Positions 39,914 to 50,283 of a stretch of 64,000 bases of DNA are shown one piece after another. The notes under the pieces were generated by a model. The model was given only the letters and a program-made list of their open reading frames with translations. It ran no database searches and was not told the origin of the DNA. Numbering within the stretch: position 1 is the stretch's first letter; each line of letters starts with the position of its first letter. Source of the stretch: Massilia sp. PAMC28688. Lineage in GTDB: Bacteria; Pseudomonadota; Gammaproteobacteria; Burkholderiales; Burkholderiaceae_D. Position numbers and translations under genes: made by a program. The stretch spans positions 868,001-932,000 of the forward strand of contig NZ_CP080378.1 of the NCBI RefSeq assembly GCF_019443445.1. Reading direction: 5' to 3'.

Positions 39914-40056
39914 TGAAATTTGGAAACAAATCGATAGGCGGACCGATTCTCGTTGCGGGGAATGGAAGGCGCGAGAAAAGCCGCCACGGATGCGACTTTG
40001 CGAGGCCAAAAAATGGGCGGGGATGAGTCAAGACTAGTTGCTGTCCCGCAGCCAGC

Positions 40057-41547
40057 TCAGGAATCGCTGCTCCAGCCGCGCGAGCGCGCAACCGCGTGCT
40101 GCCAGGTGGCCATGCGCGCCTGCCGCTCGTCTTCGGACAACATCGGTTCAAACTGGCGTTCCGCCTGCCATTGCGCCGCGATCTGCGCTTGCGACTCCCA
40201 GAAGCCGACAGCCAGCCCGGCCAGGTAAGCGGCGCCCAGCGCGGTCGTTTCCGTGACCCTGGGACGCACCACCGGCACACCGAGGAGGTCGGCCTGGAAT
40301 TGCATGAGCATGTTATTGCACGCTGCGCCGCCGTCGGCCCTCACTTCCGCCACCGGGCAGGCTGCATCCTTCTGCATCGCCAGCAGCAATTCCGCGCTCT
40401 GGTAGGCAATCGCCTCCACCGCGGCGCGGGCGATGTGCCCACGGTTGGTGCCGCGCGTCATGCCCACCAGGGCGCCACGGGCGTACGGGTCCCAGTGCGG
40501 TGCGCCCAGTCCGGCAAAGGCGGGCACCAGGTAGACGCCGCCGCTGTCCGGCACACTGGCCGCCAGCGCTTCGACGTCCGCCGAGCGCTCGATGATGCCC
40601 AGCCCGTCACGCAGCCACTGCACTGTCGCGCCACCCATGAACACGCTACCCTCCAGCAGGTAGTCGGTGTGGCCATCCACGCGCCAGCCCACCGTTGAGA
40701 GCAGGCGGTTGGCCGACGAGGGCGCCTGGCTGCCCGCATGCATCAGCATAAAGCAGCCGGTGCCGTACGTATTCTTGACCATTCCCTTCTGGTGGCAGGC
40801 CTGGCCAAATGTGGCAGCCTGCTGGTCGCCTGCCATCCCGGCAATGGGGATGGGGTGGCCAAACAGGTCGGCGCGAGAATGGCCAATCAGCTCCGCGCTC
40901 GACACGAGCCGCGGCAGCACGGCCCGCGGAATGCCGAACAGTTCCAGCAAGGCGTCGTCCCAGCGCAGCTGGTGGATATCGAACAGCATGGTGCGGGCGG
41001 CATTGCTCACATCCGTCACGTGGCGGCCGCACAATTTAAAGGCGAGCCAGCTGTCGACGGTGCCGAAGGCCAGCTCTCCCTTGTCCGCGCGGTCGCGGGC
41101 GCCGGGAACATGGTCCAGGAGCCAAGCAAGTTTGGTGGCGGAAAAATACGCGTCCAGTTCCAGCCCGGTGCGCTGCTGGATCAGCGGGGCGTGGCCGGCC
41201 GCGCGCAAGCGGTCACAGGCGCCGGCCGTGCGCCGGTCCTGCCACACGATGGCGGGGGCAACAGCCTGTCCCGTGGCGCGGTCCCACAGGAGCGTCGTTT
41301 CACGCTGGTTGGCAATGCCGATGGCGGCAATCTCGGGACCAGACACGCCATGCTCGCGCAGGACCTGGCGCGCGACGGCCAGCTGGCTTTCCCAGATGTC
41401 GGCCGGATCATGCTCGACCCAGCCGGGCTGGGGAAAGTGCTGGGGAAATTCCTGCTGCGCGCTGGCACAGGGATGGCCATGGCGGTCAAACAGGATGGCG
41501 CGCGAACTGGTGGTGCCCTGGTCGAGGGCAAGGATGTATTGTGGCAT
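40057..41547 (-). CDS. glpK: Glycerol kinase
   Basis: GlpK phosphorylates glycerol to glycerol 3-phosphate with ATP. The 496-aa FGGY-family product starts at the ATG at 41547 ([21 protein letters not shown]). A longer in-frame TTG at 41574 would run into rnpB. Conserved phrases are [12 protein letters not shown], the substrate region [15 protein letters not shown] and [21 protein letters not shown]. No glpF, glpD or glpR is adjacent, so it appears to be an isolated glp gene, 26 nt downstream of the RNase P RNA on the same strand. Confidence 0.95.
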   Translation of the reverse strand: MPQYILALDQGTTSSRAILFDRHGHPCASAQQEFPQHFPQPGWVEHDPADIWESQLAVARQVLREHGVSGPEIAAIGIANQRETTLLWDRATGQAVAPAIVWQDRRTAGACDRLRAAGHAPLIQQRTGLELDAYFSATKLAWLLDHVPGARDRADKGELAFGTVDSWLAFKLCGRHVTDVSNAARTMLFDIHQLRWDDALLELFGIPRAVLPRLVSSAELIGHSRADLFGHPIPIAGMAGDQQAATFGQACHQKGMVKNTYGTGCFMLMHAGSQAPSSANRLLSTVGWRVDGHTDYLLEGSVFMGGATVQWLRDGLGIIERSADVEALAASVPDSGGVYLVPAFAGLGAPHWDPYARGALVGMTRGTNRGHIARAAVEAIAYQSAELLLAMQKDAACPVAEVRADGGAACNNMLMQFQADLLGVPVVRPRVTETTALGAAYLAGLAVGFWESQAQIAAQWQAERQFEPMLSEDERQARMATWQHAVARSRGWSSDS

Positions 41548-41573
41548 CTGGGTCCCGCTGGCAGGCAAATTCA

Positions 41574-41911
41574 AGGTGAAGCAAGCCGATAGGCCGGATT
41601 TTGTTACGGCGCGCCCCTTGCGGTTTGCGCTATGACAGCCATTCCTCTAGGCGCAGAATTACTCCTGCGCTCAAGCTCCCTACCCGCACGCTCCGCGAGC
41701 CGCCTCAACGCGTGCCTATTTGGGATTGCTCCAGGTGGAGGTTACCGCGTTTCACCGTAACTAAATACGCTCGTCTCTGTGGCCCTGTTCCTCGCCTTAT
41801 ACCTTGCGGCTTTCGGCGGACGGCCGTTAACCGTCACCCTGCTCTATGGAGTCCGGACCTTCCTCCCGCCAACGCATTACCGTCAGCCAGCGGCTGTCTG
41901 GCCTGCTTCAC
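41574..41911 (-). ncRNA. rnpB: RNase P RNA, type A
   Basis: This is the catalytic RNA of RNase P, which removes tRNA 5' leaders. On the minus strand the 5' end reads GAAGCAGGCCAGACAGCCGC. It is followed by the conserved GGAGGAAGGTCCGGACTCC element and ATAGAGCAGGGTGACGG, then GGTGAAACGCGGTAACC and CAAATAGGC. The 3' part reads ACAAAATCCGGCCTATCGGC and ends in GCTTCACC, which pairs with the 5' GAAGC to close helix P1. The length of about 338 nt is somewhat shorter than in E. coli. The ends are estimated by alignment to the E. coli RNA from memory. Confidence 0.94.
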
Positions 41912-41917
41912 GGGCGT

Positions 41918-41947
41918 ATTGTACCGCGCCCGGCCCCGGCAGTCGAA
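41918..41947 (-). promoter_or_regulatory. Predicted rnpB promoter
   Basis: On the minus strand a -10 TACAAT (41923-41918) lies 18 nt downstream of a weak -35 TTCGAC (41947-41942). The inferred start falls about 7 nt later, at the expected 5' end of the RNase P RNA. Confidence 0.6.
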
Positions 41948-42076
41948 CTGGCAAGCATGCGCGGCCTTCAGCGCCGGGTTTTCCCATGTGCGCCCGCCAG
42001 GCGGCGATGTTCGTGTAACCTGTCAGATGCGGCCCGCATGTGGCCGCATACTTCATTAACTTCACAGGCTCTGACA

Positions 42077-43636
42077 ATGGAATGGTTCTTCGACCCGAAT
42101 ATCTGGGTAGGCTTACTGACACTGGTTGTTCTCGAAATTGTTCTCGGGATCGACAATCTCATCTTCATCGCCATCCTGGCTGAAAAAGTTCCACCCCACC
42201 AGCGTGACAAGGCGCGCCTGATCGGCCTGTCGCTGGCCATGCTCATGCGCCTTGGCCTGCTGACCATGATTTCGTGGATGGTGACCCTGACCGAACCGCT
42301 GTTCGAGGTCATGGGCAAGCCGGTCTCCGGGCGCGACCTGATTCTGCTGCTGGGCGGCATTTTCCTCTTGTTCAAAGCCACGATGGAACTGCATGAACGG
42401 GTGGAAGGCAAGATCCACGTGCACACGGGCCCGCGCGTGTATGCCACCCTGGGCGCCGTCATTGCCCAGATCATTGTGCTCGATGCCGTCTTTTCCCTCG
42501 ACGCCGTCATCACGGCCGTGGGCATGGTCGATGAACTTGGGGTGATGATGGCGGCCGTGATCATTTCCATGGCGGTCATGATCTTTGCTTCCAAGCCCCT
42601 GACGCGCTTTGTCAACGCCCATCCGACCGTGGTGGTGCTGTGCCTGAGCTTTCTGCTGATGATTGGCCTGAGCCTCGTGGCCGAAGGCCTGGGCTTCAAG
42701 ATTCCCAAAGGGTATCTGTATGCGGCAATCGGCTTTTCCATCGTGATTGAATTCTTCAACCAGCTGGCCCGCAAGAACTTTGCCAAGCGCGACGCCCACG
42801 TCCCGCTGCGCGAACGCACTGCCGATGCCGTGCTGCGCCTGCTGGGCAGCCGCAAGCGCGACGAGGTGGCGCAGGAGCAGGAAAACATCGCCATGCCCGC
42901 CGAAGCACCTGCTTTCGATACGGAAGAGCGCAATATGGTCAGCGGTGTGCTCAGCCTGTCGCAGCGCTCGGTGAGGTCGATCATGACGACGCGCTCGGAC
43001 ATGACCTGGGTGGACCTCAATGCCGCTGCCGAGGTGGTGAGGCAGCGCATCATGGAAGCGCCGCACAGCTTTTTCCCGGTGTGCCGCGGCCAGCTGGACG
43101 ACATTGTCGGCGTGGCGCGTGCCAAGGACCTGATTGCGGACCTGGCCGTCCACGGCAAGATCGCGCTGGCCAGCGTGCGGGAACCGATCGTCATGCCGGA
43201 CTCGGTGGGCGTATTGAAGGTCATGGAAACCTTGAAGCGCTCGCACGGGCAGCTGGTCCTCATTGCCGATGAATACGGCACCATCCAGGGACTGGTGACG
43301 CCAATTGACATCCTGGAAGCGATCGCCGGCGAATTTCCCGATGAGGACGAGCAGCCCGTCGTGCAGCAGCTCGGCGAGGATCGCTGGCAAATTGATGGCA
43401 CGGCCGACCTGCTGTATCTGCAGCAGGTGCTGCACAGCGACGCCCTGGTGTCGGGTAATGATGAATACACCTCGCTCGCCGGCTTCATGCTGGAACGGTT
43501 CAACACGCTGCCGGCAGCGGGCGACAAGATCGAGGTGGACGGCCTTCAGTTCGAGGTGCTGGAAGTCCAGGAGCGGCGCATTGCATCGGTGCTCGTCACG
43601 CGGCTGCCGGCCCAGCCGGCGCCGCTGGAGAACTAG
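42077..43636 (+). CDS. TerC-family membrane protein with CBS and CorC/HlyC domains
   Basis: This 519-aa inner-membrane protein fuses an N-terminal TerC domain (about residues 1-240, seven helices, with the acidic [14 protein letters not shown] and [15 protein letters not shown] motifs that could bind metal) to a CBS pair (about 300-430) and a C-terminal CorC_HlyC domain (about 435-515). This is the YegH/YoaE architecture. TerC proteins are linked to metal homeostasis, for example manganese export. The ATG at 42077 fits the conserved start [10 protein letters not shown]; the longer reading from 41846 would run through the rnpB promoter region. Confidence 0.92.
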   Translation: MEWFFDPNIWVGLLTLVVLEIVLGIDNLIFIAILAEKVPPHQRDKARLIGLSLAMLMRLGLLTMISWMVTLTEPLFEVMGKPVSGRDLILLLGGIFLLFKATMELHERVEGKIHVHTGPRVYATLGAVIAQIIVLDAVFSLDAVITAVGMVDELGVMMAAVIISMAVMIFASKPLTRFVNAHPTVVVLCLSFLLMIGLSLVAEGLGFKIPKGYLYAAIGFSIVIEFFNQLARKNFAKRDAHVPLRERTADAVLRLLGSRKRDEVAQEQENIAMPAEAPAFDTEERNMVSGVLSLSQRSVRSIMTTRSDMTWVDLNAAAEVVRQRIMEAPHSFFPVCRGQLDDIVGVARAKDLIADLAVHGKIALASVREPIVMPDSVGVLKVMETLKRSHGQLVLIADEYGTIQGLVTPIDILEAIAGEFPDEDEQPVVQQLGEDRWQIDGTADLLYLQQVLHSDALVSGNDEYTSLAGFMLERFNTLPAAGDKIEVDGLQFEVLEVQERRIASVLVTRLPAQPAPLEN

Positions 43637-43669
43637 CGGCACGGGGCGCGCCATGCCGGGCCGCGCCCA

Positions 43670-44977
43670 TCAGGTCCTTGCCGCGTCCTGGGGCGCCGCT
43701 ACCAGTACCCTGTCCACCCGCTGCCGGTCCATGTCCATCACTTCAAACCGATAGCCATTCCACTCGAACGCATCCGACTCCGTGGGCACGCGGCCCAGCT
43801 GATGCAGCACCAGCCCGGCCAGGGTGTGAAAGCCCGTCCCTTCGCCGGGAAACGCCGCGTCGGTACCGAGCAGCTCGCGCAGCCGGTCAAGCGGCATGGC
43901 ACCGTCCACCAGCCAGCTGCCGTCTTCGCGCACGACGGCCTCGCTTTCATGCGCTGCGGCGCCCGGTACGCCCCCCAGCAGGGCGCCCATGAGGTCGGCC
44001 AGGGTCACCATGCCCTGCACCTGCCCATGCTCATCGATCACCAGCGCCAGCTCCGCGTTATGCTGCTGAAACTGCTCCAGCAGAGCGCGTGCGCTCATCG
44101 ACGCCGGCACGCGCATGGGCGCAGCCGAGGCGGCGCCGATGTCGACGGTATGCAATGCTCCGGACTCGATCGCCTGCTGCAGCAAATCCCCGGCATCGAC
44201 CACCCCCACCACCTGCGTGCGGTCGGTGCCGAATACGGGGAAACGGCTGTGCGGGCTGGCAGCGAGCTTGCGCAGGCTCGCTGCCGCATCATCGCCCAGG
44301 TGAATCGCTTGCACATCGATGAGCGGCGTCATCAGAGCCCTGAGGCGCTGGCTATCGAGCCGCAGGGCGCGCCGTGCAATGTCATACTCGGTGTGATCGA
44401 GCACACCCGCATCGCTGCCCTCGCGCAGCATGCCGCTGATTTCCTGCTCGGTGGGCGCATTGTCGGGCGGGCGGTCCAGCCCGAGCAGACGCACAATGGC
44501 CTCGGTGCAGAGCGACAGCAGTGTGACGAAAGGTGCCATCACGCGGCTGAGTAGCCGCAGGGGCCGCGCCGCGATCATGGCTGCCGTCTCCGGATACTGC
44601 ATGGCAATGCGCTTGGGCACCAGTTCGCCCAGCAGCAAGGAAACGAAGGTAATCGCCACGATCACCACGCCCAGGGCCACCGCCGGCGCATACGGCCCCA
44701 GCACAGGGACAGTGGCCAGCCATGGCGCCAGGCGCGCGGCCAGCGACGACTGGCCAAAGGCCCCATTGAAAATGCTGATCAGGGTTATGCCGACCTGAAC
44801 GGTGGACAGGAAGGTGCTGGGATTGGCCGCCAGCGCCAGCGCGGCCGCCGCCCCGGTACTGCCGCCGCGCGCCGCCTCTTCAAGCCGCAGCCGCCTGGCC
44901 GACGCCAGCGCCAGCTCGGTCATGGCAAACAGGCCGTTCAGCAAGATCAGCAACAAGATAATCAGCACGTCTGACAT
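43670..44977 (-). CDS. Hemolysin-family (CorC/HlyC, DUF21-CBS) membrane protein
   Basis: The 435-aa product has the three-part architecture of CNNM/CorC-like proteins, proposed to move or sense magnesium and cobalt: a DUF21 membrane domain (about residues 1-190, with GELVPKRIAMQYPE), a CBS pair (about 200-325, with SRFPVFG and LALVIDEHGQVQGMVTL) and a CorC_HlyC domain (about 345-425). The ATG at 44977 follows an AGGA. Upstream in-frame sequence to 45553 is antisense to the kinase gene and is not coding. It converges on the TerC-CBS-CorC gene, which shares the last domain. Confidence 0.9.
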   Translation of the reverse strand: MSDVLIILLLILLNGLFAMTELALASARRLRLEEAARGGSTGAAAALALAANPSTFLSTVQVGITLISIFNGAFGQSSLAARLAPWLATVPVLGPYAPAVALGVVIVAITFVSLLLGELVPKRIAMQYPETAAMIAARPLRLLSRVMAPFVTLLSLCTEAIVRLLGLDRPPDNAPTEQEISGMLREGSDAGVLDHTEYDIARRALRLDSQRLRALMTPLIDVQAIHLGDDAAASLRKLAASPHSRFPVFGTDRTQVVGVVDAGDLLQQAIESGALHTVDIGAASAAPMRVPASMSARALLEQFQQHNAELALVIDEHGQVQGMVTLADLMGALLGGVPGAAAHESEAVVREDGSWLVDGAMPLDRLRELLGTDAAFPGEGTGFHTLAGLVLHQLGRVPTESDAFEWNGYRFEVMDMDRQRVDRVLVAAPQDAART

Positions 44978-45160
44978 CGGTCCGTCCTGGAAAGGCAAAA
45001 CGGTCACGGTAGCGCGCCCGCGCAGGGCGCCATTGAGACAGCCCAATGTCGTGCCATGGCCCGTTGGACGGAAGACACATTGTTGTGATTGTGCAATCAA
45101 TTGAAAAGGCCCCGCGCCATATTTCCTATATGATATGGAACCCTTTTTGAAACGACTCCC

Positions 45161-48013
45161 ATGCGCGCCAGCCCAGGCCCCACCACCACGTCCGAAATCC
45201 GCTTCCGCGAGGTCTTCGAGCAGTCGCCCATCAGCATGCAGCTGCTGGCCCTGGATGGCACCACCGTCGGCGTCAACAAGGCATGGGAAGCATTGTGGCT
45301 GGGCGCGCACGGCGACGCGCTCAAGGCGCTGGTATTGAGCGGCCGGTATAACATCCTTTCCGATCCCCAGCTCGAGGCCAAGGGAATCGCGCCTTTCCTG
45401 CGGCGCGCTTTTGCCGGCGAGACCGTCAACATCCCGCCCATCCTGTATGACCCCACCGAACTGGGGGTGGAAGGCCGGCCGCGCTGGGTGACCTCGCGCG
45501 CCTACCCCATTCGCGACCATGGCGGCGCGATCGTGGAGGTCATGCTCATGCATGAAGACATCAGCGACCGCGTCGAAGCCGAACGCACCCTGCGCCTGGG
45601 CGAAGAGCGCTTTCGTTCGCTGGTGGTGGCGATCAGCCAGATCGTGTGGCTATGCGACGAGGATGGACAGCTGACCGACGATTCTCCCTCATGGGGCCAG
45701 TTCACGGGGCAGACGGTGGAGCAATGGCGCGGCAATGGCTGGCTGGACGCCGTCCATCCGGAAGACCGCGCCGGCGCGGCCGCCGCCTGGGCGGCCAGCC
45801 AGGCCGCCGCCACCCTGTACCAGACCGAATACCGCGTGCGCCGCGCCGATGGCGCCTACCGCCTCATGGAGGCGCGCGCCGTGCCGCTGCAGGGGACGCA
45901 CGGCAAGGTGCGCGAATGGGTCGGCATCAATACCGACATCACCGAACAGCGCCGCGCCGAGCAGGCGCTGCATCACAATGAACAGCGCATGCGCCGCATG
46001 TTCGACACCATGCAGCTGAAGGTATTTACCGCCACCGCCAGCGGCAGCGTGGACTATGCCAACCAGGCCTGGACGGACTTTACCGGCCTGCCCCACGGCG
46101 GCATCATGGGCTGGGACTGGGCCGGCCTGGTGCATCCCGACGACCTCGCGCCCAGTCAGCGGGCATGGGAGCGCTCGCTGGCGACCGGCGCGCAGCTGGA
46201 AACGGAGCAGCGCTTCCGCCGCCAGGACGGCGCCTATCGCTGGCACCTGACACGGGTCGTGCCGATGCGCGGCGATGACGGCGCCATCCTGATGTGGGTG
46301 GGCTCGAACACCGATATCCACGAAGTCAAGTCGGCCGAAACGGAGCTGGCAAGGCGCCTGGCAACCGAACGGCGCCACTTTGCCATCCTCAGCAAGGTGG
46401 CAGCTGCCTCGCACCAGCTGCACAGCGCCACCACCGTGGAAGACATGGCGCGCCAGCTGGTCGAGATGGTGCGTGACATTCTTGAGGTCCACCAGGCCGC
46501 CATATCCATCAGCAGCGGCGAGCAGCCGGCCCAGGCAATCACGGCCTGTTCGCGGTCGGACCAGTACGCAGCAGCCCGTCCAGCGGACGGCGCGCCGGGC
46601 CTGGACGCATTGATGGGCGCCGCCGGGCGCACCCTGCGCCTGACCCGGGCGCAGCTGGTGCGCCAGCTGGAGGCGGCCGGCGCCCCGGCCCTGCCCGGCC
46701 AGCTGCCGCAGCAAGGCGTCCTGGCCGTGCCCCTGCTGGCCAGCGACGGCACGCGCATCGGCCTGCTGCAGGCGTCGGACCGGCGCGAGGGCGACTTCAC
46801 GGAAGAAGATGAAGCCATCCTCACGCAGCTGGCCGCGATTGCCGCCAGCGGCTTTGAAAACGCGCGCCTGTATGCATCCCTGCAGGACCAGCACCGCCAC
46901 AAGGATGAATTTCTGGCCATGCTGGCCCACGAGCTGCGCAACCCGCTGGCGCCGATCCGCACGGCGGCCGACGTGCTGGCCATGGCCACGCCCGACCAGG
47001 CCCGGGTGCGCCAGATGAGCGGCGTCATCGGGCGCCAGGTGAGCCACATGTCGGCCCTGGTGGACGACCTGCTGGACGTTTCACGCGTCACGCGCGGCCT
47101 CATCGAGCTGGCCGACGACGAACTGGACGTCCGGCACCTGGTGCGCGAAGCGATCGAACAGGCGCAGCCCATGGTGGAAGCGCGCGGCCACACACTGACG
47201 GTGGTGCTGTGCCCCCAGCCGGCACAGGTGCGTGGCGACTCCAAGCGCCTGGTGCAGGTGCTGGCCAATATCCTCAACAACGCGGCCAAGTACACGCCCC
47301 GGGGCGGCACCATCGAAATGCGCACCGAATCGACGGCCGATACGGTCACGCTGCAGGTCACCGACAACGGCTCGGGCATCGCCCCCGATCTGCAGCCTTA
47401 CGTGTTCGACCTGTTTTCCCAGGCCAAGCGCAATTCCGACCGCTCCCAGGGCGGCCTCGGGATCGGCCTGGCACTGGTGAAGAACCTGGTGGAGCTGCAC
47501 GGCGGCAGCGTGACCTGCTTCAGTAGCGGGGCCGGCACCGGCAGCAGGTTTACCGTGTCGCTGCCGCGCCTGGTGGTGCAGGGCCCGCGCGCCGCCGGCG
47601 CCCGGGAAACGGCCAGCGAAGCGGTCCCGGGCCAGCCGGTGCGCATCCTGCTGGTGGACGACAATATCGACGCTGCGCACACGCTGGCCTGCTACCTGGA
47701 GGCAGCCGGGCACGAAGTGATGGTCGAGCATGCGGGTGCACCCGCCCTCACGCGCGCCCGGGTCCATCTGCCCCACGTGTGCATTCTCGATATCGGCCTG
47801 CCCGACATGGATGGCCATGCGCTGGCGGCGCGCCTGCGCGACCTGCCCCACATGTCCGGGGTCATGCTCATTGCCGTCACCGGTTATGGCAGTGAGCTGG
47901 ACAAGGAAAAGAGCCTGGCCGCCGGTTTCGACCACCACCTGGTCAAGCCGGTCGACGTCCGGCTGCTGCCGGCACTGTTCGAACAGGCGCGCGGCACGGG
48001 TCAGGGCACCTGA
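45161..48013 (+). CDS. Cytosolic hybrid histidine kinase (PAS3-GAF-HisKA-HATPase-REC)
   Basis: This 950-aa sensor has no signal peptide or membrane helix. It carries three PAS/PAC units (about residues 15-135, 150-265 and 280-400), a GAF-like domain (about 420-570), a HisKA dimerisation domain with H590 in AHELRNPLAPIRTA, a HATPase domain (about 690-805; N box LANILNNAAKYTP, G boxes DNGSGIAPD and GGLGIGLALV), and a C-terminal receiver with D877 in CILDIGLPDMDG. The phosphate probably moves from H590 to D877. No separate response regulator is adjacent, so the partner and the signal are unknown. The ATG at 45161 is 5' of the first PAS. Confidence 0.92.
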   Translation: MRASPGPTTTSEIRFREVFEQSPISMQLLALDGTTVGVNKAWEALWLGAHGDALKALVLSGRYNILSDPQLEAKGIAPFLRRAFAGETVNIPPILYDPTELGVEGRPRWVTSRAYPIRDHGGAIVEVMLMHEDISDRVEAERTLRLGEERFRSLVVAISQIVWLCDEDGQLTDDSPSWGQFTGQTVEQWRGNGWLDAVHPEDRAGAAAAWAASQAAATLYQTEYRVRRADGAYRLMEARAVPLQGTHGKVREWVGINTDITEQRRAEQALHHNEQRMRRMFDTMQLKVFTATASGSVDYANQAWTDFTGLPHGGIMGWDWAGLVHPDDLAPSQRAWERSLATGAQLETEQRFRRQDGAYRWHLTRVVPMRGDDGAILMWVGSNTDIHEVKSAETELARRLATERRHFAILSKVAAASHQLHSATTVEDMARQLVEMVRDILEVHQAAISISSGEQPAQAITACSRSDQYAAARPADGAPGLDALMGAAGRTLRLTRAQLVRQLEAAGAPALPGQLPQQGVLAVPLLASDGTRIGLLQASDRREGDFTEEDEAILTQLAAIAASGFENARLYASLQDQHRHKDEFLAMLAHELRNPLAPIRTAADVLAMATPDQARVRQMSGVIGRQVSHMSALVDDLLDVSRVTRGLIELADDELDVRHLVREAIEQAQPMVEARGHTLTVVLCPQPAQVRGDSKRLVQVLANILNNAAKYTPRGGTIEMRTESTADTVTLQVTDNGSGIAPDLQPYVFDLFSQAKRNSDRSQGGLGIGLALVKNLVELHGGSVTCFSSGAGTGSRFTVSLPRLVVQGPRAAGARETASEAVPGQPVRILLVDDNIDAAHTLACYLEAAGHEVMVEHAGAPALTRARVHLPHVCILDIGLPDMDGHALAARLRDLPHMSGVMLIAVTGYGSELDKEKSLAAGFDHHLVKPVDVRLLPALFEQARGTGQGT

Positions 48014-48137
48014 GCTTACCTTTAAGGCAAGCACCATGCCCCCCTGCAGAAATTGAAATTTGGTGTCGTTATTTCAAAAGCTGCAAGGAAAGGCGTCGCT
48101 TAGAATGACGCATAGTCAACCATACAGGCAGAGCCAT

Positions 48138-49841
48138 ATGACGCATCCTTCCCGCAGCGGCGGCCAGATCCTGGTCGATGCCCTGAAAATCCACGGTGTC
48201 GACACCGCCTTTGGCGTGCCTGGCGAGAGCTACCTCGACGTCCTCGACGCCCTGCACGACTCGGACATCCGCTTCATCATCAACCGCCAGGAAGGCGGCG
48301 CGGCCTTCATGGCTGAAGCCTACGGCAAAATGACCGGCAAGCCGGGCATCTGCTTTGTCACGCGCGGCCCCGGCGCCACCAATGCCGCCATTGGCGTGCA
48401 TACCGCGTTCCAGGACTCGACCCCGATGATCCTGTTCATCGGCCAGGTCGGCACCGACTTCATGGACCGCGAAGCATTCCAGGAAATCGACTACCGCCGC
48501 ATGTACGGGCAAATGGCCAAGTGGGTCACCCAGATCGAGCGCGCCGACCGCATTCCTGAATACCTGGCACGCGCGTTCCAGGTGGCCACCAGCGGCCGTC
48601 CCGGCCCGGTGGTGCTGGCGCTGCCGGAAGACATGCTGATCGACGTGGCCGCCGTGGCCGACACGCGCGCCTATACGCCGGTGCAGGCCTCCCCCTCGCA
48701 GGCGCAGATCGACACCGTGCGCGCCCTGCTGGCCGGCGCCCGCCGCCCCATGCTGCTGCTGGGCGGCGGCACCTGGAACACCCAGGCCTGCGCCGACCTG
48801 CAGCGCTTTGCCGAAGCGAACCGGCTGCCTGTCGGCTGCGCCTTCCGCTTCCAGGACCTGCTCGACAATGCGCACCCCAACTACGTGGGCGACGTCGGCA
48901 TTGGCATCAATCCGAAGCTGGCCGCCCGCGTGCGCGAGGCTGACCTCCTGATCGCCATCGGCCCGCGCCTGGGCGAGATGACCACCAGCGGCTACTCGCT
49001 GCTGGCCTCCCCGGTACCGAAGCAAAAACTGGTGCATATCCACGCCGACCCGGAAGAACTGGGCAGCGTGTACCAGGCCGACCTCATGATCGCCAGCGGT
49101 GCGCCGCAAGCATGCGCCATGCTGGCGGCCATGGAGCCGGTGGACGCCTCGGCGTGGGCCGCGACCGTGGCAGAGGCGAAGGCGGAACTTGCGGCCTACC
49201 AGGAGCAGCCGCCAATTTTCATGGACGGCCAGGCCCCGCTCGACCTGTGGCAGGTGGTCCAGCAATTGCAGGCCGCGGTACCGAAGGACACCATCATCAC
49301 CAACGGCGCCGGCAACTACGCCTCGTGGGCACACCGCTTCTACCGCTACGGCGGCATGCGCACCCAGCTCGCGCCCACCAACGGCGCCATGGGCTACGGC
49401 GTGCCGGCCGGAGTGGCCGCCAAGATCGTGGACCCGGCGCGCACCGTGATCACCTTTGCCGGCGACGGCGAGTACATGATGAATGGCCAGGAACTGGCCA
49501 CTGCGGTGCAGTACAAGGCGGGCGTGATCATCATCGTCTTCAATAACAGCATGTTCGGCACCATCCGCATGCACCAGGAACGGGATTATCCGGGCCGCGT
49601 GTCGGGCACCACCTTGCACAATCCGGATTTCGCGGCCCTGGCCCAGGCGTACGGCGCCCATGGCGAAGTAGTCAACACAACGGCCGAATTCGGCCCGGCG
49701 CTGGAACGGGCCCTGGCCCATACCCGCGGCCAGTCGCTGCCGGCCGTGATCGAACTGCGCTACGACGGCAACCTGATCACGCCCAACGCCACGCTGGACA
49801 CCATCCGCAAGACTGCCGAAGCATCCAGGGCAGCGAAGTAA
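48138..49841 (+). CDS. Thiamine-diphosphate-dependent enzyme, acetolactate-synthase-like
   Basis: The 567-aa product has the three domains of ThDP decarboxylase/carboligase enzymes. E52 (NRQEGGAAFMAEAYGK) would activate the cofactor, the central Rossmann-like domain is intact, and the ThDP/Mg motif GDGE begins at about residue 442 and is followed by VFNNSMFGTIR (GDG-x24-27-NN type). It resembles the catalytic subunit of acetolactate synthase, but no regulatory small subunit or ilvC is beside it, so the real substrate is open. The ATG at 48138 with AGGCAGAG upstream was preferred to an open start at 48060 in the preceding leader. It converges on the lipid operon with no gap. Confidence 0.85.
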   Translation: MTHPSRSGGQILVDALKIHGVDTAFGVPGESYLDVLDALHDSDIRFIINRQEGGAAFMAEAYGKMTGKPGICFVTRGPGATNAAIGVHTAFQDSTPMILFIGQVGTDFMDREAFQEIDYRRMYGQMAKWVTQIERADRIPEYLARAFQVATSGRPGPVVLALPEDMLIDVAAVADTRAYTPVQASPSQAQIDTVRALLAGARRPMLLLGGGTWNTQACADLQRFAEANRLPVGCAFRFQDLLDNAHPNYVGDVGIGINPKLAARVREADLLIAIGPRLGEMTTSGYSLLASPVPKQKLVHIHADPEELGSVYQADLMIASGAPQACAMLAAMEPVDASAWAATVAEAKAELAAYQEQPPIFMDGQAPLDLWQVVQQLQAAVPKDTIITNGAGNYASWAHRFYRYGGMRTQLAPTNGAMGYGVPAGVAAKIVDPARTVITFAGDGEYMMNGQELATAVQYKAGVIIIVFNNSMFGTIRMHQERDYPGRVSGTTLHNPDFAALAQAYGAHGEVVNTTAEFGPALERALAHTRGQSLPAVIELRYDGNLITPNATLDTIRKTAEASRAAK

Positions 49842-50276
49842 TCAGCGATTGGCAGAGCGCTTCAGCCAGCGCATCAAGGCGCCGAGGACTGGCAGTTTTT
49901 CGTACAGCTCCTCGGCCGCATCCCAATAATCCCGGTGCTGCGTGACCATGCCATGGCCGTCGAAGACGATGTGCGTGGCGCCACGGATGCACTGCGGCTC
50001 CCTGGAATAGCGCTTCATCACAAACCGGAATTCCCAGCACAGGAACGCTTGCGCCCCCTGCAGCACGCTGGTGGTGACCACGAAATGCGGCTGGTCGACC
50101 TGCTCGAACATGTGGTCGAAGATTGTTGCGATGGCGTCAATGCCACGCACTTCATTGAACGGGTCCTTGAAGGCGGCATCGGCAGCGTACACGCGGGCGA
50201 TGGCGGCGCGCAGCTGGTCGCGGCCGATGGTTTCGTAAAAGGCGACCAGGCGCAGGAGGGCAGGTTGATGATTCAT
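49842..50276 (-). CDS. NTF2-like (SnoaL-type) protein
   Basis: This 144-aa protein has the cone-shaped alpha+beta fold of the NTF2/SnoaL superfamily: an N-terminal helix, the aromatic phrase YAADAAFKDPFNEVRG, and the final beta region THIVFDGHGMVTQHRDYWDAAEELYE that is typical of this group. Members serve as enzymes or ligand-binding proteins. It is the last gene of the eight-gene operon (7-nt gap after the SDR), so a role with lipids or with the SDR substrate is likely but not shown. Confidence 0.82.
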   Translation of the reverse strand: MNHQPALLRLVAFYETIGRDQLRAAIARVYAADAAFKDPFNEVRGIDAIATIFDHMFEQVDQPHFVVTTSVLQGAQAFLCWEFRFVMKRYSREPQCIRGATHIVFDGHGMVTQHRDYWDAAEELYEKLPVLGALMRWLKRSANR

Positions 50277-50283
50277 GAGTGGT

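Larger units (their letters stand above)
39243..40056. other. Intergenic region between mraZ and glpK
   Basis: This 814-nt AT-richer gap holds the mra promoter with its MraZ boxes (39306-39367) and an inverted-repeat element (39688-39913). The stretch 39370-39687 contains nothing that I can name. Short open frames across it lack ribosome sites and family similarity. Confidence 0.6.

Noticed and set aside
39756..40037. A 93-codon open frame over the right part of the inverted-repeat element
   Set aside because: It crosses the repeat end, has no ribosome site and no recognisable domain.
44978..45553. Upstream extension of the CorC/HlyC gene
   Set aside because: The extension lies antisense to the histidine kinase and lacks homology; the ATG at 44977 starts the membrane domain normally.
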